Source: Mycetocola tolaasinivorans (lineage in GTDB: Bacteria > Actinomycetota > Actinomycetes > Actinomycetales > Microbacteriaceae). Taken from it: 64,000 nucleotides of DNA. The stretch is from positions 62,001 through 126,000 of the forward strand of contig NZ_RCUX01000008.1 of NCBI RefSeq assembly GCF_003667565.1. The letters run 5' to 3'. Shown in pieces: positions 42,687 to 55,496 of the stretch. How positions within the stretch are numbered: the first letter of the stretch is position 1; the number at the start of each line of letters is the position of its first letter. The position numbers were made by a program, and so were the translations under genes. The notes under the pieces were generated by a model that saw only the letters and a program-made list of their open reading frames with translations, did no database searches and was not told the DNA's origin.

Positions 42687-44189
42687 CTACGCCTGCGCGG
42701 CGCGCTCCAGCAGGAGTTCGCGCACGCGGGCGGCGTCGGCCTGGCCCTTCATTGCCTTCATGACGGCACCGATCACGGCACCGGCGGCCTGGACCTTGCC
42801 CTCGCGGAGCTTTTCCAGGATGTCGGGCTGGGCGGCGAGAGCCTCGTCGATGGCGGCGATCAGCGCACCATCATCGCTCACCACGGCGAGACCGCGGGCG
42901 TCCACGACCTCCTGCGGCGAACCCTCACCGGCAATAACACCCTCGATAACCTGGCGGGCCAGCTTATCGGTCAGGGTGCCGGCCTCGACGAGCTTGGCGG
43001 TCGCGGCGACATTCTCCGGGGAGATCAGCGATGCGGCATCAACGCCCTGCGTGTTGGCGATTCGGGCGATCTCACCGGTCCACCACTTACGGGCGGCCTG
43101 TGCGGTCGCGCCGGCTGCGACGGTGGAGCTGATCTCAGCCAGCAGGCCACCGTTCACGACGTCCTGGAACTCGAGGTCGGTGAAGCCCCACTCGCCCTTG
43201 AGGCGACGGTTGCGGGCGGCGGGTGCCTCGGGCAGCTCGGAACGCAGCTGCTCGATCAGCTCGCGGCCCGGAACAACGGGCAGCAGGTCGGGCTCGGGGA
43301 AGTAGCGGTAGTCATCCGCGTCCGACTTCGGGCGGCCGGCGCTGGTGGTACCGGTGTCCTCATGCCAGTGACGGGTCTCCTGGGTGATGGTGCCACCGGC
43401 CTCGAGGATCGCAGCCTGACGCTGGATCTCGTAGCGCACCGCACGCTCAACCGAGCGCAGCGAGTTGACGTTCTTGGTCTCGGTGCGGGTACCCAGCTTC
43501 TCCTGGCCGCGGGGGCGCAGCGACACGTTGGCGTCACAGCGCAGGTTACCACGCTCCATGCGAGCCTCGGAGATACCCAGCGAGATCGCGATCTCACGCA
43601 CTACGGCCACGTAGGCCTTGGCCAGCTCGGGGGCGTTGTGCTCGGCACCAAAGATGGGCCGGGTCACGATCTCCACCAGCGGCACACCCGCGCGGTTGTA
43701 GTCCACCAGCGAGGCGGAGGCACCCTGGATGCGGCCGGCCGAACCACCCACGTGGGTGAGCTTTCCGGCGTCCTCCTCCATGTGCGCACGCTCGATCGGC
43801 ACGTGGAAGATGGTGCCGTCGGCCAGCTCAACCTCGACCGAACCGTCATAGGCGATCGGCTGGTCGGACTGGGTGATCTGGTAGTTCTTGGTCATGTCCG
43901 GGTAGAAGTAGTTCTTCCGGGCAAAGCTCGAGGTCTCGGCGATCTCGCAGCCGAGGGCGAGGCCCAGGCTGATCGAGTAGCGCACGGCCTGCTCGTTGAC
44001 CACCGGCAGGGTGCCCGGCAGGCCGAGGTCCACCGGGGTGATGTTGGTGTTGGGCTCGGAACCGAACTCGTTCGGTGCCGACGAGAACATCTTCGTCTTG
44101 GTACCGAGCTCGATGTGAACCTCGAAGCCGAGTACGGGCTCGTACAGTTCGAGCGCGCGCTCGAAGGAGAGGATCTTGTCCTTGGCCAT
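42687..44189 (-). CDS. gatB: Asp/Glu-tRNA amidotransferase subunit B
   Basis: A 500-residue GatB. It activates mischarged Glu-tRNA(Gln) or Asp-tRNA(Asn) by phosphorylation and receives ammonia from GatA. The N-terminal half has [19 protein letters not shown], the zinc/metal-site region and the [13 protein letters not shown] motif; the tRNA-binding YqeY-like tail runs to the end ([20 protein letters not shown]). Two bases separate it from gatA, in a gatC-gatA-gatB operon. Confidence 0.97.
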   Translation of the reverse strand: MAKDKILSFERALELYEPVLGFEVHIELGTKTKMFSSAPNEFGSEPNTNITPVDLGLPGTLPVVNEQAVRYSISLGLALGCEIAETSSFARKNYFYPDMTKNYQITQSDQPIAYDGSVEVELADGTIFHVPIERAHMEEDAGKLTHVGGSAGRIQGASASLVDYNRAGVPLVEIVTRPIFGAEHNAPELAKAYVAVVREIAISLGISEARMERGNLRCDANVSLRPRGQEKLGTRTETKNVNSLRSVERAVRYEIQRQAAILEAGGTITQETRHWHEDTGTTSAGRPKSDADDYRYFPEPDLLPVVPGRELIEQLRSELPEAPAARNRRLKGEWGFTDLEFQDVVNGGLLAEISSTVAAGATAQAARKWWTGEIARIANTQGVDAASLISPENVAATAKLVEAGTLTDKLARQVIEGVIAGEGSPQEVVDARGLAVVSDDGALIAAIDEALAAQPDILEKLREGKVQAAGAVIGAVMKAMKGQADAARVRELLLERAAQA

Positions 44190-44191
44190 GT

Positions 44192-45703
44192 TTACTTTCC
44201 TCCCAGGGCGGGTGCCTGCGAAATGAGGGTGTGTCCCCAGCCCTCTTCGAGGCGAGCCTCGATTGCGGCGGCGACGCGGTACAGACGGTCATCGGCGCGA
44301 ACCGGAGCCATCAGCTGCAGACCGGTGGGCAGGCCATCCTCGGGTGCGAGACCCATCGGGATGCTGATTCCGGGCACACCCGCGAGGTTCGCGGGAATGG
44401 TGGTGATGTCGTTGAGGTACATCGACAGCGGGTCGTTCACGCGCTCACCGATCTTGAAGGCGGTGGTCGGGGCCGACGGCGAGGCGATCACGTCCACCTG
44501 GTCAAACGCGGCGTTGAAGTCGCGCTGAATCAGGGTACGGACCTTCTGCGCGCTACCGTAATAGGCGTCGTAGTAACCCGAGCTCAGGGCGTAGGTACCG
44601 AGGATGATGCGGCGCTTGACCTCGGGACCGAAGCCGGCCTCGCGGGTCGCGGCCATGACGTCCTCAACGGTGCCGCCACCCTGCGGGTGCACGCGCAGTC
44701 CGAAGCGCACGGAGTCGTAGCGGGCCAGGTTCGAGGAGGCCTCGGCCGGCAGGATCAGGTAGTACGCGGCAACGGCGTACTCGAAGTGCGGGGCGTCGAT
44801 CTCGACGATCTCGGCACCGGCACCCTGCAGTAGGGTCAGGGTCTCGGCAAAGCGCTGCTCGACACCGGCCTGGAAGCCCTCGCCGGAGAACTGCTTGACC
44901 ACGCCGACGCGCAGGCCCTTGAGGACCTCGCCCGACTGGCCCTCACGGGCAGCGGCGGCCATCGATACCCAGGACTCGGGGATCGAGGTGGAGTCGCGGG
45001 CATCGTGCCCACCGATGACGTCGTGCAGGAGCGCGGCGTCGAGGACGGTCCGGGTGACCGGGCCAATCTGGTCCAGCGAGGAGGCCAGGGCGATCGAACC
45101 GTAGCGGCTCACGCCACCATAGGTGGGCTTCACGCCGACGGTACCGGTGACGTGGGCGGGCTGGCGGATCGATCCACCGGTGTCCGAACCCAGGGCCAGC
45201 GGTGCCTCGAAGGCGGCCACGGCCGCGGCCGAGCCACCACCGGAACCACCGGGGATACGGGAGAGGTCCCACGGGTTGTGGGTCGGGCCGTAGGCCGAGT
45301 GCTCGGTGGAGGAACCCATCGCGAACTCGTCCATGTTGGTCTTACCGATGGCGATCAGGCCGGCGGCGCGGGCACGCTCCACCACGGTCGCATCGAACGG
45401 GGACATGTAGCCCTCGAGGATCTTCGATCCCGAGGTGGACGGCATGTCCGTGGTGACGAGGACGTCCTTCACCGCGAGCGGCACACCGGCCAGCTCGTGC
45501 AGCTGCTCGCCGGCGGCGCGACGCTCGTCGATACCGCGGGCGGTCTCCAGCGCCGAATCCGACACGTGCAGGAACGCGTGAACGTCGCCATCAACGGCGG
45601 CGATGCGGTCCAGGTGGGCCTGGGTGGCCTCCACAGCGGAGACCTCACCGGCGGAAAGCTTGGCGGCCAGCTCGGCCGCGGACAGGCGAATCAGGTCGCT
45701 CAT
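44192..45703 (-). CDS. gatA: Asp/Glu-tRNA amidotransferase subunit A
   Basis: A 503-residue amidase-signature enzyme that hydrolyses glutamine and supplies ammonia. The catalytic triad is intact: Lys79 (PLAVKDVL), cis-Ser154 ([12 protein letters not shown]) and nucleophile Ser178 ([12 protein letters not shown]). Its ATG shares one base with the gatC stop (TAATG), and gatB follows. Together the three genes supply Gln-tRNA and/or Asn-tRNA by transamidation, which is usual in actinobacteria. Confidence 0.97.
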   Translation of the reverse strand: MSDLIRLSAAELAAKLSAGEVSAVEATQAHLDRIAAVDGDVHAFLHVSDSALETARGIDERRAAGEQLHELAGVPLAVKDVLVTTDMPSTSGSKILEGYMSPFDATVVERARAAGLIAIGKTNMDEFAMGSSTEHSAYGPTHNPWDLSRIPGGSGGGSAAAVAAFEAPLALGSDTGGSIRQPAHVTGTVGVKPTYGGVSRYGSIALASSLDQIGPVTRTVLDAALLHDVIGGHDARDSTSIPESWVSMAAAAREGQSGEVLKGLRVGVVKQFSGEGFQAGVEQRFAETLTLLQGAGAEIVEIDAPHFEYAVAAYYLILPAEASSNLARYDSVRFGLRVHPQGGGTVEDVMAATREAGFGPEVKRRIILGTYALSSGYYDAYYGSAQKVRTLIQRDFNAAFDQVDVIASPSAPTTAFKIGERVNDPLSMYLNDITTIPANLAGVPGISIPMGLAPEDGLPTGLQLMAPVRADDRLYRVAAAIEARLEEGWGHTLISQAPALGGK

Positions 45704-46002
45704 TACTGCTCCTCCCCGAGGATCGCGGTGACCACAAACTTGCCGTCCTGCTGCTCGGGCGCATTCTGGAGCACCTGCTCCTGGGTGAGGGTCTCCCCCA
45801 CCACGTCGGCGCGCAGCGCATTGGTCAGCGGGATCGGGTGGCTCGTGGCGGGCACGTCAGCGGTGGCCACCTCCGAAACCTTCGCGATGCTGTCGACGAT
45901 CTGACCCAGCTCGGTGGTGAGGCTGGCGATTTCGTCCGGGCTGAGGTCGATCCGGGAGAGCGACGCGAGGTGCGTCACGAGCTCCGGGGTAATTTCCGAC
46001 AT
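45703..46002 (-). CDS. gatC: Asp/Glu-tRNA amidotransferase subunit C
   Basis: A 99-residue small subunit that tethers GatA and GatB. The conserved start [20 protein letters not shown] and the internal [18 protein letters not shown], ending [13 protein letters not shown], fit the GatC family. The frame is open upstream to 46416, but that part is antisense to the acyl-CoA ligase gene; ATG 46002 is the real start. First gene of the gatCAB operon. Confidence 0.96.
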   Translation of the reverse strand: MSEITPELVTHLASLSRIDLSPDEIASLTTELGQIVDSIAKVSEVATADVPATSHPIPLTNALRADVVGETLTQEQVLQNAPEQQDGKFVVTAILGEEQ

Positions 46003-46154
46003 GTAGCTCCATCTCAGAGGGTGGGAAGAATCGTTCCAGTCTATCGCGGGGTGCCGCCCGATCTCTTCCCGCCACCGCAAATCCGGGGAGTCGAGGCGGT
46101 GAGCCTGGCACCACGCCCCGATTTTCCTCCGAAAATCACGCCGGTCTGCGTAGT

Positions 46155-47867
46155 ATGGGGCGCGTGAACACGTCGTCTTTCGCTTCCGAAACCCGTCCCT
46201 GGCTCGCCAGCTACGCCGAAAACGTGCCCGAGGACATTGCCGTCCCCGAGGGTAACCTGGGCGCGCTCGTGCGCGGCTCGGCCGAGAGGTACCCGAGCGC
46301 CGTGGCGCTGGAGTTCTTCGGTGCCACCACCACCTACGCACAGCTGCAGGATCAGATCGAGCGCGTCGCCGAGGGTCTGCGCCGCCTGGGCGTGCGCCGC
46401 GGCGACACCGTCGCACTCGTGCTGCCCAACTGCCCGCAGCACATCGTGGCCTTCTACGCGGTGCTGCGCCTCGGTGCCATCGTGGTGGAACACAACCCCC
46501 TCTACACCCCGCGCGAGCTGCGCCACCAGTTCGAAGACCACCGTGCCCAGACCGCGATCGTCTGGGACAAGGTTGCCGAAACCGTGCAGGACTTCCCGGT
46601 GGACCTCGGCGTCCGCTCGCTGGTCTCGGTCAATGTGACCACCGCGATGCCGCGGGCGATGCGGGCCGCCCTACACCTACCCATCGCCTCCGCCCGCGCG
46701 TCTCGCAAGCAGCTGACCACCCAGGTCGAGAACACCATCCGCTGGGAAAAGCTCCTCAAGAATGATCGCATTTCCGCGGAGATCACCGAACCCGAGACCG
46801 CCGACACCGCGGTCATCCAGTACACATCCGGCACCACCGGCAGCCCCAAGGGCGCGGTGCTCAGCCACGCAAACCTGCTCGCCAACGCGATGCAGGCGCA
46901 GGCGTGGACCCCCACCATCACCCGCGGCGGCTGCGTGGTCTACGCGGTGCTGCCGATGTTCCACGCCTACGGCCTCACCCTGTGCCTCACCTTTGCGATG
47001 AGCATGGGCGCACGCCTCGTGCTCTTCCCGAAGTTCGATCCGGACCTCGTGCTCAAGGTCATGAAGAAGCACCCGCCGACGTTCTTCCCCGCGGTTCCGC
47101 CCATCGCCGAGCGGCTGATGCAGCGCGCCGTGGAGCGCGGCATCTCGCTCGAGGGCATCGAAATCGCGATCTCCGGTGCCATGCCGCTGCTCACCGAGCT
47201 GGTCGAGCCCTGGGAGAAGCTGAGCCGCGGATACCTCGTGGAGGGCTTCGGCCTCAGCGAGTGCTCCCCCGTGCTGATGGCCAACCCGGTCGCCGAAAAC
47301 CGCAAGGCCGGCACCGTGGGCCTGCCGATGCCCGGCACCCTGCTCAGGGTGGTGGATCCGGACAGCCCCACGGTCGAGCTGCCGCTGGGCCAGCCCGGTG
47401 AGCTCCTGGTCAAGGGCCCGCAGGTGTTCTCGGGGTACTACCGCAAGCCCGAGGAAACCGCCGAGGTGTTCGTGGACGGCTGGTTCCGCACCGGAGACAT
47501 CGTCACCATCGACGAGGACGGCTTCACCCGCATCGTCGACCGCATCAAGGAACTCATCATCACCGGCGGCTTCAACGTCTCGCCCTCCGAGGTGGAGGCA
47601 ACCATGAAGACGCATCCGGCCATCGCCGACGTGGCCGTGGTGGGGCTCCCCTCCCCGCACTCGGGTGAGGACGTTGTGGCCGGCGTCATCGTGCAGGCCG
47701 GCCAGAGCCTCAACGAGGAGGAGGTGCGCGCCTGGCTGCGCGAACGCCTCACCCCCTATAAGGTGCCCCGCCGCATCGTGGTGCTGGACGAGCTGCCACG
47801 CTCGCTCATCGGCAAGGTGCTGCGCCGCGAGGTGCGCGCGAAGATTCAGGAGCTCGACGCCGCGTAG
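46155..47867 (+). CDS. Long-chain fatty-acid-CoA ligase (AMP-binding)
   Basis: A 570-residue ANL-superfamily enzyme. Motif A1 (P-loop) is YTSGTTGSPKGAVLSH, then the gate region VEGFGLSECSPVLMANP and the ATP-binding GWFRTGDIVTIDEDG, with the C-terminal lysine loop ITGGFNVSPSEVE and the catalytic Lys near the end in PRSLIGKVLRREV. It forms acyl-adenylate, then acyl-CoA. ATG 46155 is used; GTG 46164 is also possible. It is divergent from gatCAB and ends at a strong terminator. Confidence 0.92.
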   Translation: MGRVNTSSFASETRPWLASYAENVPEDIAVPEGNLGALVRGSAERYPSAVALEFFGATTTYAQLQDQIERVAEGLRRLGVRRGDTVALVLPNCPQHIVAFYAVLRLGAIVVEHNPLYTPRELRHQFEDHRAQTAIVWDKVAETVQDFPVDLGVRSLVSVNVTTAMPRAMRAALHLPIASARASRKQLTTQVENTIRWEKLLKNDRISAEITEPETADTAVIQYTSGTTGSPKGAVLSHANLLANAMQAQAWTPTITRGGCVVYAVLPMFHAYGLTLCLTFAMSMGARLVLFPKFDPDLVLKVMKKHPPTFFPAVPPIAERLMQRAVERGISLEGIEIAISGAMPLLTELVEPWEKLSRGYLVEGFGLSECSPVLMANPVAENRKAGTVGLPMPGTLLRVVDPDSPTVELPLGQPGELLVKGPQVFSGYYRKPEETAEVFVDGWFRTGDIVTIDEDGFTRIVDRIKELIITGGFNVSPSEVEATMKTHPAIADVAVVGLPSPHSGEDVVAGVIVQAGQSLNEEEVRAWLRERLTPYKVPRRIVVLDELPRSLIGKVLRREVRAKIQELDAA

Positions 47868-47878
47868 ACCGCGACAAC

Positions 47879-47919
47879 GAAGATCCCCCGGCGGCCGAAG
47901 CCTCCGGGGGATCTCTTCG
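47879..47919. terminator. Bidirectional terminator between acyl-CoA ligase and ligA
   Basis: Perfect 11-bp arms AGATCCCCCGG and CCGGGGGATCT (47881-47891, 47904-47914), extended by CGA/TCG, between convergent stops. TCTCTTCGTT after the stem is only partly T-rich. Confidence 0.78.
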
Positions 47920-47932
47920 TTATGCGAGCGTG

Positions 47933-50564
<2,632 letters not shown>

Positions 50565-52013
50565 GTGTCCGAATCAAGGGGGCCGCAGTCAACTGCGGAA
50601 CAAAAACAGCTTCATCGGCGTGTGGTGGGGGTCGCCGCAGCCGCAGCCGTAGGTGGATTCCTCTTCGGCTTTGACTCATCCGTTGTCAACGGAGCCGTCG
50701 ACGCCATGCAGAAACACTTCGCACTCTCCGACGCACTCATTGGCTTCGCGGTCGCATCCGCCCTGCTCGGCTGTGCGATCGGTGCCTACTTTGCCGGCCG
50801 CATCGCCGACAGCCGCGGGCGCATCTTCACGATGCTGCTCGGATCCGCTCTCTTCCTGGTGTCCTCCTTCGGTGCGGCCTTCGCATTCGCACCCTGGGAT
50901 CTGATCATCTGGCGCGTGGTGGGTGGCCTCGGAATCGGTATCGCCTCCGTGGTGGCACCCGCCTATATTGCCGAGGTTGCACCAAAGTATGAGCGTGGCC
51001 GTCTGGCCTCGCTGCAGCAGCTCGCGATCACCCTGGGTATCTTCGCCGCCCTGCTCTCCGACGCCTCCTTCGCCGGAGCCGCCGGAAGCGCCGAATCCGA
51101 GTTCTGGTTCGGGATCGAGGCCTGGCGCTGGATGTTCCTCGCCTGCGCGGTTCCGGCAATCGTCTACGGCATCCTGGCCCTGCGCCTGCCCGAATCCCCG
51201 CGCTTCCTCCTCATGCACGGCCGCGAGCCCGAGGCACGCAAGATCTTCGCCACCATGTGGAAGTCCGAGGACATCGAGGCCGCCGTCACCGAGGCAAACC
51301 GCGCCATCGAGGAGGACAAGACCACCAAGAAGGCCTCGCTGTTTGAGGGCCGTCGCCTGCTGCCGATCGTGTGGATCGGAATCATCCTGTCGGTGTTCCA
51401 GCAGTTCGTGGGCATCAACGTGATCTTCTACTACTCCACCACCCTGTGGAAGGCCGTCGGGTTCGACGAGAGCAACTCGCTGCTCATCGGCGTGATCACC
51501 TCCGTGATCAACGTGGCCGCCACCCTGGTCGCAATCGCGCTGGTGGACCGCATCGGTCGCCGCCCGATCCTACTCACCGGCTCGCTCGGCATGGGAATCT
51601 CACTCGGCGCCATGGCCATCGCGTTTGCGAACGCCACCGTCGTGAACGGCGAACCGCACCTGCCCGGTGCCTGGGGAACCGTGGCCCTGATCGCCGCCAA
51701 CCTGTTCGTCATCTGCTTCGCCGCGAGCTGGGGCCCGCTGGTGTGGGTGCTGCTCGGCGAGATCTTCCCGGGTCGTATCCGCGGCAAGGCGCTCGGTGTG
51801 GCCGCGATGGCCCAGTGGATCGCGAACTTCCTCATCACCGTGAGCTTCCCGGTCATGGCCGCCGCCTCGCTGCCGCTGACCTACGGCATGTACGCGCTGT
51901 TTGCGTTTGCCTCGCTGGTGTTCGTCTGGTTCAAGATTCCCGAGACCAACGGTCTGAGCCTCGAACAGGCGGAAACCCTGTTCACGCGCAAGAACGTGTC
52001 GAAGAAGAACTAG
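50565..52013 (+). CDS. Sugar porter family MFS transporter (glucose/xylose type)
   Basis: A 482-residue sugar:proton symporter. The sugar-porter signatures are present: GGFLFGFDSSVVNGA (TM1), GRIADSRGRI (loop 2-3), PESPRFLLMHGR (loop 6), QQFVGINVIFYYST (TM7), DRIGRRP (loop 8-9) and PETNGLSLEQ (C-terminus). It starts with GTG 50565. A perfect palindromic terminator follows. Uptake of glucose or another hexose or pentose is expected; the exact sugar is unknown. Confidence 0.92.
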   Translation: MSESRGPQSTAEQKQLHRRVVGVAAAAAVGGFLFGFDSSVVNGAVDAMQKHFALSDALIGFAVASALLGCAIGAYFAGRIADSRGRIFTMLLGSALFLVSSFGAAFAFAPWDLIIWRVVGGLGIGIASVVAPAYIAEVAPKYERGRLASLQQLAITLGIFAALLSDASFAGAAGSAESEFWFGIEAWRWMFLACAVPAIVYGILALRLPESPRFLLMHGREPEARKIFATMWKSEDIEAAVTEANRAIEEDKTTKKASLFEGRRLLPIVWIGIILSVFQQFVGINVIFYYSTTLWKAVGFDESNSLLIGVITSVINVAATLVAIALVDRIGRRPILLTGSLGMGISLGAMAIAFANATVVNGEPHLPGAWGTVALIAANLFVICFAASWGPLVWVLLGEIFPGRIRGKALGVAAMAQWIANFLITVSFPVMAAASLPLTYGMYALFAFASLVFVWFKIPETNGLSLEQAETLFTRKNVSKKN

Positions 52014-52022
52014 TTCTCCCAC

Positions 52023-52060
52023 AAAAAGGCGGCGACCGGAATTCCGGTCGCCGCCTTTTT
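52023..52060. terminator. Bidirectional intrinsic terminator between sugar porter and mnmA
   Basis: A perfect 38-bp palindrome with 19-bp arms, AAAAAGGCGGCGACCGGAA and TTCCGGTCGCCGCCTTTTT, so a T-run exists on both strands. It serves the convergent sugar porter and mnmA genes. Confidence 0.95.
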
Positions 52061-52069
52061 GATTGGGTT

Positions 52070-53194
52070 CTAGCCCAGCGCACCCGCCGGCACCGCGGAG
52101 ACGGTGCGATCGATGGTGCACTGGCCGAGCACCCGGGTACCCACGTACACCACGGCGGTCTGGCCGGGGGCCACACCGTCCAGCGGGGTCTCGGGGATGA
52201 TGTGCAGCTCGGTGCCGTCCTCGGTCTCGGCGATGCGCGCCACCGCGGGCACGGGATCGGCGTGGGCGCGGATCTGTACCTCGCAGTCGAATGACTCGGT
52301 GGGGTTCTCCGGTGCCAGCCCGGCCCAGGTGTAGCGGGATCCGGCGATCTCGGCGGTGGCCAGAGCCTCTTTCGGGCCAACGATGACCTCGTTGGTCTTC
52401 GGGCGCACCTCGAGCACAAAGCGCGGGCGGCCATCCGGGGCCGGGGTACCGAGGTGCAGGCCACGGCGCTGCCCCACGGTGTAGGCGTGGGCGCCCTCGT
52501 GGCTGCCCACGACGTTTCCGGCGCGGTCCACGATCTCACCGGTCTGGGTGCCCACGCGGTCGGCCAGCCAGCCGCGGGTGTCGCCGTCCGGAATGAAGCA
52601 GATGTCGTGGGAATCGGGCTTGTTTGCGACGCTCAGCCCGCGCTCCTCGGCCTCAGCACGCACGAGCGCCTTGGTCGGGGTGTCGGCGAGCGGGAAGTAG
52701 CAGTGCTTGAGCTGCTCGGCGGTCAGAACCCCGAGCACGTAGGACTGATCCTTCGCCCAGGCGCTCGCGCGGTGCAGCTCGATGTTGCCCTGGTCATCCT
52801 TGACGATTCCGGCGTAGTGGCCGGTGCACACAGCGTCGAAACCGAGGTCGAGCGCCTTTTCCAGCAGGGCGGCAAACTTGATCTTCTCGTTGCAGCGCAT
52901 GCACGGGTTCGGGGTGCGGCCGGCGGAGTACTCGGCAATAAAGTCGTCGACGACGTCGAGTTTGAAGCGTTCGGAAAAGTCCCACACATAGTACGGAATT
53001 CCGATGATGTTGGCCGCGCGTTGGGCATCCATCGAGTCCTCGATGGTGCAGCAGCCTCGGCTGCCCGTGCGCAGGGTTCCGGGCATCCGGCTCAGCGCCA
53101 GGTGCACCCCCACGACCTCATGCCCGGCCTCTACCGCCCGGGCTGCGGCTACGGCGGAGTCGACCCCGCCACTCATTGCTGCAAGTACCTTCAC
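52070..53194 (-). CDS. mnmA: tRNA-specific 2-thiouridylase MnmA
   Basis: A 374-residue enzyme that thiolates U34 of Lys, Glu and Gln tRNAs. The PP-loop is [15 protein letters not shown] (residues about 3-17), the first catalytic Cys is in [15 protein letters not shown], and the second in [15 protein letters not shown]. The C-terminal beta-barrel includes [17 protein letters not shown] cysteine desulfurase gene lies directly upstream on the same strand, separated by a long hairpin, which fits its need for a persulfide sulfur donor. Confidence 0.95.
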   Translation of the reverse strand: MKVLAAMSGGVDSAVAAARAVEAGHEVVGVHLALSRMPGTLRTGSRGCCTIEDSMDAQRAANIIGIPYYVWDFSERFKLDVVDDFIAEYSAGRTPNPCMRCNEKIKFAALLEKALDLGFDAVCTGHYAGIVKDDQGNIELHRASAWAKDQSYVLGVLTAEQLKHCYFPLADTPTKALVRAEAEERGLSVANKPDSHDICFIPDGDTRGWLADRVGTQTGEIVDRAGNVVGSHEGAHAYTVGQRRGLHLGTPAPDGRPRFVLEVRPKTNEVIVGPKEALATAEIAGSRYTWAGLAPENPTESFDCEVQIRAHADPVPAVARIAETEDGTELHIIPETPLDGVAPGQTAVVYVGTRVLGQCTIDRTVSAVPAGALG

Positions 53195-53239
53195 TCGGAC
53201 AAGTTTACGCGCTGTCGGCCGTGAGCGGCACCGGTGCCT

Positions 53240-53293
53240 GAGTGTGGTGCCGCGGGCCGCCCGGAGGGGTGGGCCTACGGCTACACCACACTC
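53240..53293 (-). terminator. Long imperfect hairpin between cysteine desulfurase and mnmA
   Basis: GAGTGTGGTG (53240-53249) pairs with CACCACACTC (53284-53293), 10 bp perfect, and continues inward as CCG/CGG and GGCC/GGCC with a 2-base internal loop, giving a stem of about 17 bp around a GC-rich loop. It lies three bases past the desulfurase stop. There is no T-run, so it may be a processing or attenuation stem rather than a complete terminator. Confidence 0.55.
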
Positions 53294-53295
53294 CC

Positions 53296-54504
53296 TTAGA
53301 CGGCTCGGTTAGAGAGACCCGCGCGGGCTGCCGAGGCATAGGCCGCGGGAAGCGCCCCGAGGCAGGCATCTACGTCCGCGGCGGTGGTGGTGTGTCCGAG
53401 GGTGAAGCGCAACACGCTGCGTGCGGCCGCCTCATCCCTGCCCATCGCGAGCAGAACGTGCGAGGGTTCGGGGATGCCGGCCTGGCAGGCCGAGCCGGTA
53501 GACACCGCAACACCCGCCATGTCCAGCAGGAAGAGCAGGGAGTCGCCCTGCGCTCCGGGGAACGCGATGTGCACGTTGTTATCCAGGCGACCCTCGCCGG
53601 TGAGTCCGGAGAGCCGGGCGTTCGGAATGGCCGTCAGAACTCCGTCGATCAGATGATCGCGCAGTCGCTCGAGCCGGGCGTGTTCGCTCGCTCGCTCCCG
53701 CTCGGATTCCCCCGCGGCCGCAGCAAACGCCACCGCCGCCGGAACATCCTGGGTGCCGGAGCGCACCTGGCGCTGCTGCCCACCCCCGTGCAGTAGCGGC
53801 TCCACCGCACCCTGACGGGAGAGCACGAGCGCGCCGATGCCGATCGGGCCGCCAATCTTGTGTGCCGAGATGCTGATCGCCACCGGCCCCGCGTTTCCCC
53901 GAGCATTCGAGGCGGTACGCAGCGCACGTAGATCGATATCCGCATGCCCATAGGCGGCTACCGCATCCAGGTGCAGCGGCACTCCGGCTGCGGCACACAC
54001 GCGAGAAATCTCCTCGACGGGCTGAATCGTACCCACCTCGTTGTTCGCCCAGATCGCGGTGACCGCGGCCACGGCATCGCCGTGCTCGGCCAGCGCATCG
54101 TTCAGTGCGGACACCGAAATACTGCCGTGCTCGTCCAGCGGAATGGGCACGGTGATTGCACCCTCGTGAGACACCAGCCACTCGACGGTATCGATCGTGG
54201 CGTGGTGCTCGCCATCGGGCACGAGCAGTACCGGGCGTCGAACGCCCGCATTACGCTGCCAGTACAGGCCCTTGAGCGCAAGATTGATGGACTCGGTCCC
54301 GCCGGAGGTGAAAATCACCTCGATCGGGTCGGCACCAACGGTGGCCGCCACCCGCTCGCGAGCCTCCTCCAGCACCGCACGCGCCGCCTGACCGGGGCCG
54401 TGGATCGACGCCGGATTACCCACGCGCGCATGCGCCGCAACCAGCGCCTGCAGGGCGCTTTCGCGCATCGGCGTGGTTGCGGCGTGGTCGAGATAAATCG
54501 ACAT
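53296..54504 (-). CDS. Cysteine desulfurase (NifS/IscS family)
   Basis: A 402-residue PLP-dependent enzyme that transfers sulfur from cysteine to acceptors such as MnmA. N-terminus [11 protein letters not shown] is typical; the PLP lysine is in [16 protein letters not shown]; the active-site Cys loop is [32 protein letters not shown] binds the PLP phosphate. Upstream of mnmA, a conserved actinobacterial pairing. Confidence 0.95.
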   Translation of the reverse strand: MSIYLDHAATTPMRESALQALVAAHARVGNPASIHGPGQAARAVLEEARERVAATVGADPIEVIFTSGGTESINLALKGLYWQRNAGVRRPVLLVPDGEHHATIDTVEWLVSHEGAITVPIPLDEHGSISVSALNDALAEHGDAVAAVTAIWANNEVGTIQPVEEISRVCAAAGVPLHLDAVAAYGHADIDLRALRTASNARGNAGPVAISISAHKIGGPIGIGALVLSRQGAVEPLLHGGGQQRQVRSGTQDVPAAVAFAAAAGESERERASEHARLERLRDHLIDGVLTAIPNARLSGLTGEGRLDNNVHIAFPGAQGDSLLFLLDMAGVAVSTGSACQAGIPEPSHVLLAMGRDEAAARSVLRFTLGHTTTAADVDACLGALPAAYASAARAGLSNRAV

Positions 54505-54515
54505 GCGTGCGGGTT

Positions 54516-55496
54516 CTAGAACAGGAGGTCGGACAGCGCGCGGCGTGCGGCGCGCACCCGCGGGTCCTCGGCACCGACCACGTCGAAGTACTCGACCAGG
54601 CGCTGACGCAGGAGGCCACGATCCTCGGCCGAAGCCGCGGGGAACAGATCGAGCAGGCGCACGAAGGCGTCCTGGATGTGACCACCGGAGATGTCGAGAT
54701 CGGCCACCGCGAGCTGGGCGCTCACATCGGTGGGGCCCTCGGCGGCCGCGCGGCGAATGTCGTCCAGTGTGCCGTGGCTCAGGCGCTCCAGCAGGCGCAC
54801 CTGGGACAGGCCCGCACGCGAGAGTTCATCACGCGGGTTAAGCTCGAGGGCCTCGGAGTAGGCCTCCACGGCGGTCGGGTAGTCGCCCGCCTCGATCGCG
54901 TCAAACGCGCGCTGCTGCTGCGGGGTCAGCGGTTCGGGCTCGGGTTCCACCGGTGCACCGGTGGCCTGGGCGATTCCGACCACGCCGTTCTGCCCGGCCA
55001 GCTCGATGAGCTGGGCGAAGACCGACTGCACCTGGTCGTCGGGCAGATCGCCCTCAAACATCGGGACCGGACGCCCGCCGATGAGGCCGGCAACGGTCGG
55101 GACGGTCTGAGCCTGGAACGCCCCCACGAGCTGCGGGTTGGCGTCACCATCCACCGTCGCGAGCACAAGGCGGCCGGAGAATGCCTCGACCAGTTGACCC
55201 AGGCGAGCGCGCATGGCATCGCTCTCCGGGCTGCGTGGCGACCAGATCAGCAGGGCCACCGGCACGCGGCTCGACAGCTCGGCAATCTCGCCCACGGTCG
55301 CGTCGGTCGCGACCAGCACCAGGCTGGACACCTGGACGGCATCCGATGCGGCGGGAGCCACCGGAGCGGCCGGAGCTGCGGGCGCGCCGAAGCCGGCACC
55401 CGCAGCGGCGGGCTGAGCGGGCGCGGCCGGGCGGCCTAGGTTTGACAGGTCTGCGGCTCCGCGCAGACCCGCGGGGATGGACTCGTGTGCGGTCAC
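54516..55496 (-). CDS. YbbN/CnoX-like thioredoxin-fold co-chaperone, without CxxC
   Basis: A 326-residue protein: Ala/Pro-rich N-terminal region (about residues 20-50), a thioredoxin fold (about 70-175) with VALLIWSPRSPESDAMRARL where the redox CxxC would be (SPRS, no Cys), and a C-terminal TPR-like helical domain with QQQRAFDAIEAGDYPTAVEA and LELNPRDELSRAGLSQVRLL. YbbN proteins assist protein folding with DnaK and GroEL; the Cys-free version is presumably only a scaffold. Its start overlaps the end of the next gene's coding region by four bases, on the same strand. Confidence 0.87.
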   Translation of the reverse strand: MTAHESIPAGLRGAADLSNLGRPAAPAQPAAAGAGFGAPAAPAAPVAPAASDAVQVSSLVLVATDATVGEIAELSSRVPVALLIWSPRSPESDAMRARLGQLVEAFSGRLVLATVDGDANPQLVGAFQAQTVPTVAGLIGGRPVPMFEGDLPDDQVQSVFAQLIELAGQNGVVGIAQATGAPVEPEPEPLTPQQQRAFDAIEAGDYPTAVEAYSEALELNPRDELSRAGLSQVRLLERLSHGTLDDIRRAAAEGPTDVSAQLAVADLDISGGHIQDAFVRLLDLFPAASAEDRGLLRQRLVEYFDVVGAEDPRVRAARRALSDLLF

